This document shows, piece after piece, positions 1 to 9,850 of a stretch of DNA of 49,269 nt. The notes under the pieces are model-generated. The model ran no database searches and was not told where the DNA came from. It saw only the letters and a list, made by a program, of their open reading frames with translations. This stretch comes from Roseibium album (GTDB lineage Bacteria; Pseudomonadota; Alphaproteobacteria; Rhizobiales; Stappiaceae). Location: contig CXTY01000022.1 of the NCBI GenBank assembly GCA_001404055.1, positions 1 to 49,269 on the forward strand, written 5' to 3'. Both the position numbers and the translations under genes were made by a program. The stretch's first letter is position 1, and each line of letters opens with the position of its first letter.

Positions 1-265
1 TGAGGCTTATATCCTCACCAAGGAAGAGGGCGGTCGTCATACTCCGTTCTTCACCAACTACCGTCCGCAGTTCTACTTCCGTACGACCGATGTGACTGGT
101 GTTGTTTCTCTGCCGGAAGGCACTGAAATGGTAATGCCGGGCGACAACGTCTCTGTTGACGTTGAACTGATCGTGCCGATCGCCATGGAAGACGGCCTGC
201 GCTTCGCTATCCGCGAAGGTGGCCGTACCGTCGGTGCCGGCGTCGTCGCATCCATCATCGAATAG
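1..265 (+). CDS. tuf: Elongation factor Tu, C-terminal part (partial at window edge)
   Basis: The frame from base 2 encodes the last 87 residues of EF-Tu: domain 3, with the recognisable stretches [20 protein letters not shown] and [19 protein letters not shown] and the usual end in SIIE. EF-Tu is the GTPase that delivers aminoacyl-tRNA to the ribosome; domain 3 contacts tRNA and EF-Ts. The GTPase domain lies upstream of the window. A tuf copy directly before rpsJ is the usual layout in alphaproteobacteria. Confidence 0.97.
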   Translation, partial: EAYILTKEEGGRHTPFFTNYRPQFYFRTTDVTGVVSLPEGTEMVMPGDNVSVDVELIVPIAMEDGLRFAIREGGRTVGAGVVASIIE

Positions 266-273
266 TCGACAGC

Positions 274-315
274 CGGGCCTGCCGGCACTCGTGAACAACA
301 ACGCGGGCAGGCCCG
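274..315 (+). promoter_or_regulatory. Long hairpin between tuf and rpsJ
   Basis: CGGGCCTGCC (274-283) is the exact reverse complement of GGCAGGCCCG (306-315), giving a 10 bp GC-rich stem with a 22-base loop. No T-run follows, so it is not a standard intrinsic terminator. It lies 25 bases before the rpsJ start. It may be an S10-leader element, an RNA-processing site or a transcript-stabilising stem; the function is inferred. Confidence 0.5.
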
Positions 316-339
316 CCAGTCATATTGGGAACAATAACT

Positions 340-648
340 ATGAACGGTCAGAATATCCGGATCCGCCTCAAGGCGTTTGACCACCGTATTCTGGACGCCT
401 CCACTAAGGAGATCGTCAATACGGCCAAGCGGACCGGTGCTCAGGTACGGGGTCCCGTGCCACTGCCGACGCGGATCGAGAAGTACACTGTACTTCGCGG
501 ACCGCATATCGATAAGAAAAGCCGAGATCAGTTCGAAATGCGTACGCATAAACGGCTTCTCGACATCGTTGATCCGACTCCCCAGACAGTGGACGCGCTG
601 ATGAAGCTCGACCTTGCTGCTGGTGTTGATGTCGAGATCAAGCTTTAA
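340..648 (+). CDS. rpsJ: 30S ribosomal protein S10
   Basis: The product has 102 residues, the normal S10 length, starting [15 protein letters not shown] and containing [21 protein letters not shown]10 binds the 30S head and also acts as NusE in antitermination. The ATG at 340 is chosen over an in-frame upstream start at 325 because it gives the canonical N-terminus and has GGGA about ten bases upstream. First gene of the S10 series, 23 bases before rplC. Confidence 0.97.
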   Translation: MNGQNIRIRLKAFDHRILDASTKEIVNTAKRTGAQVRGPVPLPTRIEKYTVLRGPHIDKKSRDQFEMRTHKRLLDIVDPTPQTVDALMKLDLAAGVDVEIKL

Positions 649-671
649 GCCGGGTCGAAGGGGACACATCC

Positions 672-1382
672 ATGCGTTCTGGAGTGATCGCTCAGAAAGT
701 GGGCATGACTCGCATCTATAACGATGCGGGCGAGCATGTACCGGTGACGGTTTTGCGGCTGGAAAATTGCCAGGTGGTTGCCCACCGAACTGATGAGAAA
801 AATGGTTACACCGCACTGCAACTTGGTGCTGGTAGCCGTAAAGTTAAGAATACGCCGAAAGCACTGCGCGGCCACTTTGCTGTCGCAAAGGTTGAGCCGA
901 AGCGGACTGTCGCTGAGTTCCGCGTTACCGCGGACAACCTGATCGACGTTGGTGCGGAAATTACCGCTGACCACTACGTTGATGGACAGTTTGTTGATGT
1001 AACCGGCACATCCATCGGTAAAGGTTTTGCCGGTGCGATGAAGCGCCACAACTTTGGTGGCGGCCGTGCTACTCACGGTAACTCGATCTCGCACCGTTCA
1101 CACGGTTCAACCGGTCAGTGTCAAGACCCGGGTCGTGTGTTCAAGGGCAAGAAAATGGCCGGTCACATGGGCGATGAACGCGTGACCACGCAGAACCTGA
1201 AGGTTGTGCGTACTGATGTTGAGCGCGGCTTGATCATGATCGAAGGCTCTGTTCCGGGCGCCAAGGGCGGCTGGATCCAGGTCCGCGATGCGATCAAGAA
1301 GGCGCTTCCGGAAAATGTTCCGGTTCCAGGTGCTTTCAAGGCATCTGAAGCGACTGGCGCAGCCGGGAAGGAGAGCGAGTGA
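672..1382 (+). CDS. rplC: 50S ribosomal protein L3
   Basis: A 236-residue L3, one of the first proteins to bind 23S rRNA, reaching toward the peptidyl-transferase centre. The conserved central loop is visible ([20 protein letters not shown], then [20 protein letters not shown]). The ATG is preceded by AAGGGGA. The stop overlaps the start region of rplD, which suggests translational coupling. The extended C-terminal tail is common in alphaproteobacterial L3. Confidence 0.97.
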   Translation: MRSGVIAQKVGMTRIYNDAGEHVPVTVLRLENCQVVAHRTDEKNGYTALQLGAGSRKVKNTPKALRGHFAVAKVEPKRTVAEFRVTADNLIDVGAEITADHYVDGQFVDVTGTSIGKGFAGAMKRHNFGGGRATHGNSISHRSHGSTGQCQDPGRVFKGKKMAGHMGDERVTTQNLKVVRTDVERGLIMIEGSVPGAKGGWIQVRDAIKKALPENVPVPGAFKASEATGAAGKESE

Positions 1383-2002
1383 TGGAACTCCAGGTCAAAA
1401 CCCTCGAAGGCGGGGCGGCCGGTTCGATCACGGTGTCTGACGAGATCTTTGGTCTCGATCCGCGCACCGATTTGATCCACCGTGTGGTGCGTTGGCAGCT
1501 TGCCAAGCGTCAAGCGGGTACACACAAGACGCTGCAGCGTTCGGAAGTTACTGGTTCGACGAAGAAATTCGTCCGCCAGAAGGGTTCCGGCGGTGCTCGT
1601 CACGGCAACAAGAAGGCTCCGCAGTTCCGCGGCGGTGGTAAGGCGTTTGGTCCGCTCGTGCGTGATCATGGCCATGATCTGCCGAAGAAGGTTCGCGCAC
1701 TCGGCCTCAAGCATGCCCTGTCTGCAAAAGCGAAAGCTGACAGCATCGTTGTTGTCGAAGACGCAAAGGCTGCCGAAGCCAAAACCAAGGCACTCAAGGA
1801 ACAGCTGGGCAAACTCGGCCTTTCCAATGCATTGGTTATCGACGGTGCCGAAGTTGACAACAACTTTGCGCTGGCATCACGCAACATCCCGCATTTGGAT
1901 GTGCTGCCGGTTCAGGGAATTAATGTTTACGACATTCTGCGGGCCAACACATTGGTGTTGACCAAAGCTGCAGTGTCCGCACTTGAGGAGCGCTTTAAAT
2001 GA
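1382..2002 (+). CDS. rplD: 50S ribosomal protein L4
   Basis: A 206-residue L4; the loop region [20 protein letters not shown] lines the peptide exit tunnel. In enterobacteria L4 also represses its own operon, but no such leader can be assigned here. Two starts are possible, GTG 1379 and ATG 1382. The ATG is preferred, with GGAGAGCG just upstream; its A is the last base of the rplC stop. Its own stop overlaps the rplW ATG by four bases. Confidence 0.95.
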   Translation: MELQVKTLEGGAAGSITVSDEIFGLDPRTDLIHRVVRWQLAKRQAGTHKTLQRSEVTGSTKKFVRQKGSGGARHGNKKAPQFRGGGKAFGPLVRDHGHDLPKKVRALGLKHALSAKAKADSIVVVEDAKAAEAKTKALKEQLGKLGLSNALVIDGAEVDNNFALASRNIPHLDVLPVQGINVYDILRANTLVLTKAAVSALEERFK

Positions 2003-2292
2003 GCAAACTTCCTCACTATGACAAAATCGTCGGCCCGGTAATCACCGAAAAGTCGACGATGGCTTCTGAAGAGAACAAGGTTGTCTTCAAAGTTGCAAAC
2101 GATGCAACGAAGCCTGAGATCAAGGCCGCAGTTGAAGCGCTGTTCGGTGTCAAGGTCACGGCAGTGAACACCCTGGTCCGCAAGGGCAAGGTTAAGCGCT
2201 TCCGCGGACGTCTTGGCCGTCAATCTGACTTCAAAAAGGCCGTCGTAACGCTGCAGGAAGGTCACGGCATTGACGTGACCACCGGGCTCTAA
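1999..2292 (+). CDS. rplW: 50S ribosomal protein L23
   Basis: The 97-residue product matches L23, which sits at the tunnel exit and is the docking site for trigger factor and SRP. Recognisable features are the N-terminal [12 protein letters not shown] and the segment [20 protein letters not shown]. It overlaps the rplD stop by four bases (ATGA), implying coupled translation. Confidence 0.97.
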   Translation: MSKLPHYDKIVGPVITEKSTMASEENKVVFKVANDATKPEIKAAVEALFGVKVTAVNTLVRKGKVKRFRGRLGRQSDFKKAVVTLQEGHGIDVTTGL

Positions 2293-2310
2293 GGCGGGGA
2301 CTTTAAGAAA

Positions 2311-3144
2311 ATGGCACTTAAGACATTCAATCCAACGTCCCCAGGCCGTCGTCAGCTGGTACAGGTTGATCGTTCGGGTCTGTGGAAGGGCAAGCCGGTC
2401 AAGACATTGACCGAAGGCCTGTCCAAGTCCGGCGGTCGTAATAACACCGGTCGTCTGACCTCACCGAACCGCGGTGGTGGTCACAAGCGGTCCTACCGTC
2501 TTGTCGACTTCAAGCGTCGCAAGTGGGACATGCCGGCAACGGTCGAGCGCCTGGAATACGATCCGAACCGGACCGCATTCATCGCATTGATCCGTTACGA
2601 AGACGGCGAATTGAGCTATATCCTGGCGCCTCAGCGCCTGGCAGCTGGCGACACTGTTGTTGCTGGTGAAAATGTTGACGTTAAACCGGGTAATGCCGCG
2701 CCATTGGCTCGCATTCCGGTTGGAACGATCGTGCACAATATCGAGTTGAAACCGGGTAAAGGCGCCCAGGTCGCTCGTTCTGCCGGCGCGTTTGTTCAAA
2801 TTGTTGGCCGAGACCAAGGCTACACAACGCTTCGCCTGATGTCAGGTGAACAGCGCCGTGTGCTTGGTACCTGCATGGCAACCATTGGTGCCGTTTCCAA
2901 TCCGGACCACGGTAACATCAATCTCGGCAAGGCAGGCCGTTCCCGCTGGCTTGGTATTCGTCCGCACACTCGCGGTGTTGCCATGAACCCGATCGATCAC
3001 CCACACGGTGGTGGTGAAGGCAGGACCTCTGGCGGTCGTCATCCGGTTACTCCTTGGGGTAAACCGACCAAAGGCAAGCGCACGCGGCGTAATAAGCAGA
3101 CTGATAAGTATATCGTCCGCAGCCGCCACGCGCGTAAGAAGTAG
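2311..3144 (+). CDS. rplB: 50S ribosomal protein L2
   Basis: A 277-residue L2, needed for subunit association and peptidyl-transferase centre assembly. The N-terminal [13 protein letters not shown] and the C-terminal signature [20 protein letters not shown] are intact, including the conserved His of the HPHGGG loop. It lies 18 bases after rplW and 12 before rpsS. Confidence 0.98.
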   Translation: MALKTFNPTSPGRRQLVQVDRSGLWKGKPVKTLTEGLSKSGGRNNTGRLTSPNRGGGHKRSYRLVDFKRRKWDMPATVERLEYDPNRTAFIALIRYEDGELSYILAPQRLAAGDTVVAGENVDVKPGNAAPLARIPVGTIVHNIELKPGKGAQVARSAGAFVQIVGRDQGYTTLRLMSGEQRRVLGTCMATIGAVSNPDHGNINLGKAGRSRWLGIRPHTRGVAMNPIDHPHGGGEGRTSGGRHPVTPWGKPTKGKRTRRNKQTDKYIVRSRHARKK

Positions 3145-3156
3145 AGGGCAGGTATC

Positions 3157-3435
3157 GTGGCACGTTCGATCTGGAAAGGTCCGTTTGTCGACGGGTATCT
3201 TCTGAACAAAGCGGAAAAAGTCCGTGAGTCCGGCCGGAATGAGGTCATCAAGACCTGGAGCCGACGTTCAACAGTCCTTCCGCAGTTCGTCGGTTTGACT
3301 TTCGGCGTCTACAACGGTCAAAAGCACGTTCCGGTGATGGTGTCTGAAGAGATGATTGGTCATAAGTTCGGTGAGTTTTCGCCGACCCGGACCTATTACG
3401 GACACGGCGCCGATAAGAAGGCGAAGAGGAAGTAA
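3157..3435 (+). CDS. rpsS: 30S ribosomal protein S19
   Basis: A 92-residue S19 starting at GTG ([16 protein letters not shown]). It contains the family signature region ending [16 protein letters not shown]19 forms the 30S head with S13 and contacts tRNA. The GTG is preceded by AGAGGGCAGG and gives the expected N-terminus. Confidence 0.97.
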   Translation: MARSIWKGPFVDGYLLNKAEKVRESGRNEVIKTWSRRSTVLPQFVGLTFGVYNGQKHVPVMVSEEMIGHKFGEFSPTRTYYGHGADKKAKRK

Positions 3436-3437
3436 CG

Positions 3438-3818
3438 ATGGGCAAGTCGAAGGGTGAGCGGACGCTCGCTGACAACGAGGCTCGGGCAATGACCCGGATG
3501 ATACGCGTATCTCCGCGTAAGCTGAACCTCGTTGCGGCTTCGATCCGTGGCAAAAAAGTTGGTTCCGCGATTGCGGACCTGACGTTTTCCCGGAAGCGCA
3601 TCGCACAAGACGTCAAGAAGACATTGATGTCTGCAATTGCGAACGCGGAAAACAATCACGACCTGGATATCGACAATCTCATGATTGCCGAAGCACATGT
3701 TGGCAAAGCATTTGTCATCAAGCGGTTCCAGGCCCGTGCACGTGGACGGGTAGGACGGATTGAGAAGCCATTCTCTAACCTGACCATCGTCGTGCGCGAA
3801 GTTGAGGAGACTGCCTGA
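3438..3818 (+). CDS. rplV: 50S ribosomal protein L22
   Basis: A 126-residue L22, whose beta-hairpin lines the exit tunnel and is a macrolide-resistance hotspot. Recognisable are [19 protein letters not shown] and the hairpin/C-terminal region [20 protein letters not shown]. It starts two bases after the rpsS stop, and its last base is the first base of the rpsC ATG. Confidence 0.97.
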   Translation: MGKSKGERTLADNEARAMTRMIRVSPRKLNLVAASIRGKKVGSAIADLTFSRKRIAQDVKKTLMSAIANAENNHDLDIDNLMIAEAHVGKAFVIKRFQARARGRVGRIEKPFSNLTIVVREVEETA

Positions 3819-4546
3819 TGGGACATAAAGTAAACCCGATCGGCATGCGCCTCGGGATCAACCGGACCTGGGATTCGCGCTGGTACGCTAGCAAAAGCGA
3901 GTATGGCGATCTTCTTCATGAAGATTTCCGCATTCGCGAGTTCCTCATGAAGGAACTCAAGCAGGCAGCGGTATCCAAGGTGGTTATCGAGCGTCCGCAC
4001 AAGAAATGTCGCGTTTCCATTCACTCGGGTCGTCCGGGTGTGGTTATCGGCAAAAAAGGTGCTGACATCGAACGTCTTCGCAAGAAGATTGCCGACATCA
4101 CCAATTCGGAAGTGCACATCAACATCGTTGAAGTACGCAAGCCGGAAATCGATGCGACCCTGGTTGCTGCTTCGATTGCACAACAGCTGGAACGCCGTGT
4201 TGCATTCCGTCGCGCAATGAAACGGGCTGTTCAGTCCGCCATGCGTCTCGGTGCACAGGGCATCCGGATCAACTGTGGTGGTCGTCTCGGTGGCGCAGAA
4301 ATTGCGCGTATCGAATGGTACCGTGAAGGCCGCGTGCCGCTTCACACACTTCGTGCAGACATCGACTACGGCGTCGCATCTGCTCACACGGCTTATGGCG
4401 TGTGTGGTGTGAAGGTCTGGATCTTCAAGGGTGAAATTCTCGAGCATGATCCGATGGCGTCTGAACGTCGTGCGGCTGCTGCTTCTGAAGGACACCAGGG
4501 TGATCGCGGCGGACGCCGGGATCGGGGCCGCGAGCGCGCAGCTTAA
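3818..4546 (+). CDS. rpsC: 30S ribosomal protein S3
   Basis: A 242-residue S3, part of the mRNA entry helicase site. It begins [16 protein letters not shown]. The KH domain carries the loop [14 protein letters not shown], and the C-terminal domain carries [14 protein letters not shown]. The tail after about residue 210 is rich in Arg, Gly and Asp and variable, as in other alphaproteobacteria. The start overlaps rplV by one base (TGATG). Confidence 0.97.
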   Translation: MGHKVNPIGMRLGINRTWDSRWYASKSEYGDLLHEDFRIREFLMKELKQAAVSKVVIERPHKKCRVSIHSGRPGVVIGKKGADIERLRKKIADITNSEVHINIVEVRKPEIDATLVAASIAQQLERRVAFRRAMKRAVQSAMRLGAQGIRINCGGRLGGAEIARIEWYREGRVPLHTLRADIDYGVASAHTAYGVCGVKVWIFKGEILEHDPMASERRAAAASEGHQGDRGGRRDRGRERAA

Positions 4547-4593
4547 TTTGAGCTGCCTGCCGCTCGTAAGATAAGAAAGACGAGAGAAGAACG

Positions 4594-5007
4594 ATGCTGC
4601 AACCGAAGCGCACAAAGTTCCGCAAGCAGCACAAAGGCCGCATTCACGGCTTGTCGAAGGGAGGCACTGACCTCAACTTCGGCGCATTCGGTCTGAAGGC
4701 TCTGGAGCCAGAGCGCGTAACAGCGCGTCAGATCGAAGCGGCCCGTCGTGCTATGACCCGCCACATGAAACGTGCGGGTCGAGTTTGGATCCGTATCTTC
4801 CCGGACGTCCCGGTTTCTTCGAAACCTGCTGAAGTCCGCATGGGTAAGGGTAAGGGTTCTCCGGATTATTGGGCTTGCCGCGTCAAGCCTGGCCGGATCA
4901 TGTTTGAAATCGACGGTGTGTCGCAGGACGTGGCTCGTGAAGCCATGCGTCTTGCAGCTGCCAAGCTGCCGATCAAGTGCCGCTTCGTTCAGCGTATCGG
5001 CGAGTAG
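4594..5007 (+). CDS. rplP: 50S ribosomal protein L16
   Basis: A 137-residue L16, which positions A-site tRNA near the peptidyl-transferase centre. It starts [16 protein letters not shown] and contains [20 protein letters not shown], including the conserved Arg that is hydroxylated in some bacteria. The 47-base gap after rpsC carries GAGAGAAG as ribosome binding site. Confidence 0.97.
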   Translation: MLQPKRTKFRKQHKGRIHGLSKGGTDLNFGAFGLKALEPERVTARQIEAARRAMTRHMKRAGRVWIRIFPDVPVSSKPAEVRMGKGKGSPDYWACRVKPGRIMFEIDGVSQDVAREAMRLAAAKLPIKCRFVQRIGE

Positions 5008-5028
5008 GGCAGGCGAGGAGTTAGAGCC

Positions 5029-5229
5029 ATGAAGGCGACCGATGTACGGGCCAAGTCCCTCGACGAGCTACGAACAGAGCTTGAAGGTCTGAAGAAAGAG
5101 CAGTTCAACCTGCGTTTTCAGAAGGCTACGGGCCAGCTCGAAAACACTGCGCGAGTCCGGCAGATCCGCCGGGACGTTGCGCGTATCCAATCGATCATGC
5201 GCGAAAAGCGCGTGACGGCGAACGCTTAA
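5029..5229 (+). CDS. rpmC: 50S ribosomal protein L29
   Basis: A 66-residue L29, two helices near the tunnel exit. The pattern [20 protein letters not shown] followed by [18 protein letters not shown] is the family core. GAGGAG precedes the ATG. It is ten bases upstream of rpsQ. Confidence 0.96.
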   Translation: MKATDVRAKSLDELRTELEGLKKEQFNLRFQKATGQLENTARVRQIRRDVARIQSIMREKRVTANA

Positions 5230-5239
5230 GGAGACGGCA

Positions 5240-5470
5240 ATGCCAAAGCGTATCCTGCAGGGTACCGTTGTCAGCGACGCCAATGACAAAACGGTGACGG
5301 TAAATGTGGAGCGTCGTTTCACACACCCGCTGCTGAAAAAGACAGTGCGACGGACCAAAAAGTACCGCGCGCACGACGAAGCTAACAAATACAAAGTTGG
5401 TGACATCATTCAGATTGAAGAATGTTCACCAATTTCCAAAAACAAACGTTGGACCGTGGTCGCTCAGTGA
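5240..5470 (+). CDS. rpsQ: 30S ribosomal protein S17
   Basis: A 76-residue S17 with the family OB-fold pattern: [39 protein letters not shown] and the end [19 protein letters not shown]17 binds 16S rRNA early in 30S assembly. AAGGAGA precedes the ATG. The 68-base gap to rplN is longer than the others in this operon and shows no obvious gene. Confidence 0.96.
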   Translation: MPKRILQGTVVSDANDKTVTVNVERRFTHPLLKKTVRRTKKYRAHDEANKYKVGDIIQIEECSPISKNKRWTVVAQ

Positions 5471-5538
5471 CCACGCTCCATGAGTGAGCATCCGGTGCAC
5501 GTCAGTCGTGCGCCAGTAGAAGAACAAGGCAGCCAGTC

Positions 5539-5907
5539 ATGATTCAGATGCAAACAAACCTCGACGTCGCGGATAACTCCGGCGCTCGTCGTGTCATGTG
5601 CATCAAAGTGCTCGGCGGTTCCAAGCGTAAATATGCCAGGGTCGGCGACATCATTGTTGTTTCCGTCAAAGAGGCTATTCCGCGGGGCCGCGTTAAGAAG
5701 GGCGACGTGATGAAGGCTGTCGTCGTGCGCACGGCAAAGGATATCCGCCGTCCCGATGGCAGCGTGATCCGGTTCGACCGCAATGCGGCCGTGCTGGTCA
5801 ATAATAACAAGGAGCCAGTTGGTACCCGTATCTTCGGACCGGTGCCGCGCGAACTCCGTGCAAAGAACCACATGAAAATCATTTCGCTCGCGCCGGAGGT
5901 GCTCTGA
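5539..5907 (+). CDS. rplN: 50S ribosomal protein L14
   Basis: A 122-residue L14, which forms an intersubunit bridge and binds the RsfS silencing factor. It begins [20 protein letters not shown] and contains the conserved [20 protein letters not shown]. The stop shares a base with the rplX ATG, so translation is probably coupled. Confidence 0.97.
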   Translation: MIQMQTNLDVADNSGARRVMCIKVLGGSKRKYARVGDIIVVSVKEAIPRGRVKKGDVMKAVVVRTAKDIRRPDGSVIRFDRNAAVLVNNNKEPVGTRIFGPVPRELRAKNHMKIISLAPEVL

Positions 5908-6224
5908 TGGCCGCGAAGATTAAAAAAGGCGATACGGTTGTTGTTCTGACAGGCCGCGACAAAGGTAAGTCCGGCGAAGTCATTCAGGTTCAACCGGCCG
6001 ACAACAAAGCCCTGGTTCGCGGCATCAATCTGGTTCGCCGCCACCAGAAGCAGACTCAGACGCAGGAAGCTGGAATCGTGTCCAAAGAGGCGCCAATCCA
6101 GATGTCCAATATTGCGCTGGCCGATCCCAAGGACGGTAAAGCGACACGCGTCGGTTTCAAAGTACAGGACGATGGCACCAAGGTTCGTGTCGCCAAGCGT
6201 TCGGGAGACCTGATCGATGGCTGA
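5907..6224 (+). CDS. rplX: 50S ribosomal protein L24
   Basis: A 105-residue L24, an assembly-initiating protein. The KOW motif is visible near the N-terminus ([20 protein letters not shown]). It overlaps rplN by one base and rplE by eight bases. Confidence 0.97.
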   Translation: MAAKIKKGDTVVVLTGRDKGKSGEVIQVQPADNKALVRGINLVRRHQKQTQTQEAGIVSKEAPIQMSNIALADPKDGKATRVGFKVQDDGTKVRVAKRSGDLIDG

Positions 6225-6774
6225 GACCACAAACGTGCCGCGTCTCAAGACGCATTATGAAGAAGTTGTGCGTAAACAGCTTCTTGAGAAATTCCAGTAC
6301 GCGAACGTTATGCAAGTTCCGAAGCTGGAAAAAATTGTGCTGAACATCGGCGTTGGCGAAGCTGTTAGCGACTCCAAGAAGGCGCGTATTGCAGCTGAAG
6401 ATCTGGCAGCTATTGCTGGTCAGAAGCCTGTCATCACAAAGGCAAAGAAGTCGATTGCGACCTTTAAGGTTCGCGAAGGCATGCCGCTTGGTGTCAAGGT
6501 TACACTGCGCAGTCAGCAAATGTTCGAATTCATGGATCGATTGATCACCATCGCGCTCCCGCGTGTTCGTGACTTTCGGGGCCTGAGCCCGAAGAGCTTT
6601 GACGGTCGTGGCAACTACGCCATGGGTATCAAAGAACACATCGTTTTTCCTGAGATCGAGTACGACAAGGTCGACCAGATCTGGGGTATGGATGTGATCG
6701 TATGCACTACGGCGCCGAACGATGACGAAGCGCGCGAGCTTCTGCGCGCGTTCAACTTCCCGTTCACGAAGTAA
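6217..6774 (+). CDS. rplE: 50S ribosomal protein L5
   Basis: A 185-residue L5, which holds 5S rRNA in the central protuberance. The signature [19 protein letters not shown] and the later [20 protein letters not shown] are complete. The start lies within the rplX end. Confidence 0.97.
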   Translation: MAETTNVPRLKTHYEEVVRKQLLEKFQYANVMQVPKLEKIVLNIGVGEAVSDSKKARIAAEDLAAIAGQKPVITKAKKSIATFKVREGMPLGVKVTLRSQQMFEFMDRLITIALPRVRDFRGLSPKSFDGRGNYAMGIKEHIVFPEIEYDKVDQIWGMDVIVCTTAPNDDEARELLRAFNFPFTK

Positions 6775-6795
6775 CGGGCAAGGAAGGGAACGACG

Positions 6796-7101
6796 ATGGC
6801 GAAGAAAAGCGCAATCGAGAAAAACAAGCGCCGCGAGAAGCTTGTAAAGAAATATGCTGAGAAGCGTGCGTCTCTGAAGGCGATGGCTAAAGACGAAAGC
6901 CTGTCACTGGAAGAACGTTATACTGCCCGCCTGAAGCTGGCGAAACTGCCGCGGAATTCCGCGCCGAACCGTGTTCGCAACCGTTGCGAAGTGTCCGGCC
7001 GTCCGCGCGGTTACTACCGCAAGCTCAGGATGTCGCGTATTGCGCTTCGTGAGCTGGGTTCCCTGGGTAAGATCCCGGGCCTAGTTAAGTCGAGCTGGTA
7101 A
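6796..7101 (+). CDS. rpsN: 30S ribosomal protein S14 (zinc-free form)
   Basis: A 101-residue S14. The C-terminal half [20 protein letters not shown] is typical. The paired CxxC motifs of the short zinc-binding S14 are absent, so this is the long zinc-independent type. It sits between rplE and rpsH, with AAGGAAGGGA before the start. Confidence 0.97.
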   Translation: MAKKSAIEKNKRREKLVKKYAEKRASLKAMAKDESLSLEERYTARLKLAKLPRNSAPNRVRNRCEVSGRPRGYYRKLRMSRIALRELGSLGKIPGLVKSSW

Positions 7102-7113
7102 GGAGAAACTCCG

Positions 7114-7512
7114 ATGGCAATTTCTGATCCGTTGGGGGATATGCTGACCCGGATTCGCAACGCGCAAATGCGTCGCAAGAACAAGGTCAGTTCACCAAAT
7201 TCCAAATTGCGCGCACATGTACTTGATGTGCTTGCAAAAGAGGGTTACATCCGTGGATACAGCACGGTCGAATATGAGGGCGGCAAGTCCGAGTTGGAGA
7301 TCGAGCTGAAGTATTTCGATGGTGAGCCGGTTATCCGCACGATTGAGCGGGTATCAAAGCCGGGACGCCGCGTGTACTCATCGGTTAAAAATATTCCGCA
7401 TGTCTCTAATGGCCTGGGCGTGTCGATCATTTCGACACCGCGTGGTGTCATGAGCGACCATCAGGCGCGGGATGAGAACGTAGGTGGTGAGGTTCTTTGT
7501 CGCATCTTCTGA
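7114..7512 (+). CDS. rpsH: 30S ribosomal protein S8
   Basis: A 132-residue S8, which binds the central domain of 16S rRNA; in E. coli it is also the translational repressor of the spc operon. The N-terminus [19 protein letters not shown] and the C-terminal [18 protein letters not shown] are diagnostic. AAGGAGA precedes the ATG. Confidence 0.97.
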   Translation: MAISDPLGDMLTRIRNAQMRRKNKVSSPNSKLRAHVLDVLAKEGYIRGYSTVEYEGGKSELEIELKYFDGEPVIRTIERVSKPGRRVYSSVKNIPHVSNGLGVSIISTPRGVMSDHQARDENVGGEVLCRIF

Positions 7513-7553
7513 TGCGGCATCCTCACGTTTGAAACAACGACAAGGTTGGTCAA

Positions 7554-8087
7554 ATGTCTCGTATTGGCAAAAAGCCAGTCCCCGTGCCTAGCGGGGTAAC
7601 GGCATCGATCGACGGTCAGACAGTTACGATCAAGGGACCGAAAGGCGAAAAGTCTTTCGTTCTCAATGATCTGGTTCTGGCCGAAATGACGGATGATGGA
7701 ATTAAACTCGATCCGCGTGTTGCTACAAAGACCGCTCGCTCCTTGTGGGGCATGAGCCGGACTATGGTAGCTAACCTGATCACCGGTGTTACCGAGGGCT
7801 TCAAGAAAGACCTCGCAATTACAGGTGTTGGTTATCGTGCGCAGGTCCAGGGGCAAAACCTTCAGCTGGCATTGGGTTTCTCACATGATGTTGTCTTTCC
7901 GATCCCGGACGGCATCGAAGTAAAATGTGCGAAACCGACGGAAATCAGCATCACTGGCACCGACAAACAACGTGTTGGTCAGGTTGCTGCTGAAATTCGT
8001 GATTTCCGCCCGCCGGAGCCTTACAAAGGCAAAGGCGTTCGTTATGCAGACGAATTTATCGTCCGCAAAGAAGGCAAGAAGAAGTAA
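7554..8087 (+). CDS. rplF: 50S ribosomal protein L6
   Basis: A 177-residue L6 made of two similar alpha/beta domains near the sarcin-ricin loop. It begins [15 protein letters not shown] and carries the C-terminal signature region [28 protein letters not shown] upstream is a plausible ribosome binding site. Confidence 0.97.
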   Translation: MSRIGKKPVPVPSGVTASIDGQTVTIKGPKGEKSFVLNDLVLAEMTDDGIKLDPRVATKTARSLWGMSRTMVANLITGVTEGFKKDLAITGVGYRAQVQGQNLQLALGFSHDVVFPIPDGIEVKCAKPTEISITGTDKQRVGQVAAEIRDFRPPEPYKGKGVRYADEFIVRKEGKKK

Positions 8088-8099
8088 CGGACCAGGATC

Positions 8100-8462
8100 A
8101 TGGCGAACAGCAAACAAGCTTTCGAGCGCCGTCGCGATCGCGTGCGTCGTTCGATCAAGAAAGCCGCGAACGGTCGTCCGCGCCTTTCTATCTTCCGCTC
8201 GTCGAAACAGATCTACGCCCAGATCATCGACGATGCGAAGGGACAAACAATTGTCTCTGCCTCTACGATCGAAACAGATCTCAAGGGCAGCCTGAAAACG
8301 GGCGCCGACGTAACTGCAGCAGCAGCCGTTGGCAAGCTTGTCGCCGAGCGCGCTTCTGCCGCTGGCGTCAAGCAGGTCGTGTTCGACCGGAGCGGTTACA
8401 TGTATCATGGGCGTGTTAAGGCGCTTGCTGATGCAGCCCGCGAAGGTGGACTTGAATTCTGA
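8100..8462 (+). CDS. rplR: 50S ribosomal protein L18
   Basis: A 120-residue L18, partner of 5S rRNA. The basic N-terminus ([20 protein letters not shown]) and [18 protein letters not shown] are typical. It ends 41 bases before rpsE; that gap contains a six-base-pair hairpin, AGCGCC/GGCGCT, at 8465-8480 without a T-run. Confidence 0.97.
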   Translation: MANSKQAFERRRDRVRRSIKKAANGRPRLSIFRSSKQIYAQIIDDAKGQTIVSASTIETDLKGSLKTGADVTAAAAVGKLVAERASAAGVKQVVFDRSGYMYHGRVKALADAAREGGLEF

Positions 8463-8503
8463 CCAGCGCCCGTTGGCGCTCTTAAGAACGGAAGACGTAT
8501 AAA

Positions 8504-9070
8504 ATGGCGAGACATGAAAATCGCGATCGCGACGAGCGAGACAGCGAATTCGTCGACAAGCTCGTTCACATCAACCGCGTTGCGAAAGTGGTCAAGGGTG
8601 GCCGACGTTTCGGCTTCGCCGCGCTTGTCGTGGTTGGTGACCAGAAGGGCCGTGTCGGCTTCGGTCATGGCAAGGCACGTGAAGTGCCGGAAGCTATCCG
8701 TAAAGCAACTGAGGCAGCAAAGCGCACAATGATTCGTGTGCCGCTGCGCGAAGGTCGGACTCTGCACCACGATGTGGAAGGCCGTCACGGTGCTGGTAAA
8801 GTGCTGTTGCGTGCCGCTCCGGCAGGTACCGGTATTATCGCCGGTGGTCCGATGCGTGCTGTCTTTGAAACACTCGGTGTTCAGGACGTTGTGGCTAAGT
8901 CTTTGGGGACTTCAAACCCCTACAACATGGTACGCGCTACATTTGCCGCGCTGACCAAGGAAGACAGCCCGCGATCTGTTGCTGCCCGCCGTGGCCTTAA
9001 GGTCTCTGTGTTGCAGTCCCGGCGTCGTGACAACAACGAAGAGGCGGCTCCGGCTGCTGCTGAGGCTTGA
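8504..9070 (+). CDS. rpsE: 30S ribosomal protein S5
   Basis: A 188-residue S5, which takes part in the mRNA entry helicase and decoding fidelity. It contains [20 protein letters not shown] and the core [20 protein letters not shown]. The C-terminal tail ends in an Ala-rich stretch. It is preceded by rplR and followed by rpmD after 41 bases. Confidence 0.97.
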   Translation: MARHENRDRDERDSEFVDKLVHINRVAKVVKGGRRFGFAALVVVGDQKGRVGFGHGKAREVPEAIRKATEAAKRTMIRVPLREGRTLHHDVEGRHGAGKVLLRAAPAGTGIIAGGPMRAVFETLGVQDVVAKSLGTSNPYNMVRATFAALTKEDSPRSVAARRGLKVSVLQSRRRDNNEEAAPAAAEA

Positions 9071-9111
9071 TCTTAGCGGCTCCGGTCCCCAGCTGAATAA
9101 GGGTAGGTTCC

Positions 9112-9309
9112 ATGGCGAACACCGAAAAGACTGTTACGGTCGAACAAGTCGGCAGCCCGCTGCGCCGTCCTCAGGACCAGCGCGCGACGTTGATCGGTCT
9201 CGGCCTGAACAAGATGCACCGCCGCTCCACACTGAAGGACACTCCTGAAGTGCGCGGCATGATCAATAAGGTTCAGCATCTCGTTCGCGTCGTCGAAGAC
9301 AACGCATAA
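9112..9309 (+). CDS. rpmD: 50S ribosomal protein L30
   Basis: A 65-residue L30. The family core is seen in [20 protein letters not shown] and [27 protein letters not shown] lies upstream of the ATG. Position between rpsE and rplO is canonical. Confidence 0.96.
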   Translation: MANTEKTVTVEQVGSPLRRPQDQRATLIGLGLNKMHRRSTLKDTPEVRGMINKVQHLVRVVEDNA

Positions 9310-9332
9310 GGACGGGGTGAGGAGAGAAAAAC

Positions 9333-9800
9333 ATGAAGCTCAATGAACTTCGTGACAACGAAGGTGCCGCTCCAGAGCGCACACGCGTTGGCCGCGGTAT
9401 CGGATCTGGCAAAGGCAAGACCGGTGGACGTGGTGTCAAGGGTCAGAAATCCCGTTCCGGTGTAGCAATCAAGGGTTTTGAAGGCGGTCAAATGCCTCTT
9501 CACCGTCGGTTGCCGAAGCGCGGTTTCACGAACATTTTTGCCAAGGACTACACAACTGTGTCCGTTGGTCGTGTTCAAAAGGCACTTGATGCCGGCAAGC
9601 TTAATGCGAAAGAGACGGTTACCGTCGAAGCGCTGAAAGCAGCAGGTGTTGTCAAGCGGGTCCGCGATGGTGTTCGCATCGTTGCCAATGGTGAGCTCAC
9701 CGTTGCAGTGACCTTCGAAGTTGCCGGTGCCTCAAAGGGCGCTGTTGCAGCAATTGAAAAAGCGGGCGGCAAGGTTGCCGTTCTGGGAGCTCAGGCTTAA
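9333..9800 (+). CDS. rplO: 50S ribosomal protein L15
   Basis: A 155-residue L15, a late-assembling 23S rRNA binder. The Gly-rich N-terminal region ([20 protein letters not shown]) and [16 protein letters not shown] are diagnostic. GAGGAGAG precedes the ATG. secY follows after 50 bases. Confidence 0.97.
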   Translation: MKLNELRDNEGAAPERTRVGRGIGSGKGKTGGRGVKGQKSRSGVAIKGFEGGQMPLHRRLPKRGFTNIFAKDYTTVSVGRVQKALDAGKLNAKETVTVEALKAAGVVKRVRDGVRIVANGELTVAVTFEVAGASKGAVAAIEKAGGKVAVLGAQA

Positions 9801-9850
9801 CAGCCTGGGCTTTTCCCGTCTGTGGGCAAGTATTCTGACCGGAGTAGGGC

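Noticed and set aside
73..816. 247-codon minus-strand ORF opposite tuf, rpsJ and rplC
   Set aside because: It lies antisense to three unmistakable genes; GC-rich codon bias explains the open frame.
3656..4615. 319-codon minus-strand ORF opposite rplV and rpsC
   Set aside because: It is a shadow of strongly conserved ribosomal genes and has no recognisable domain.
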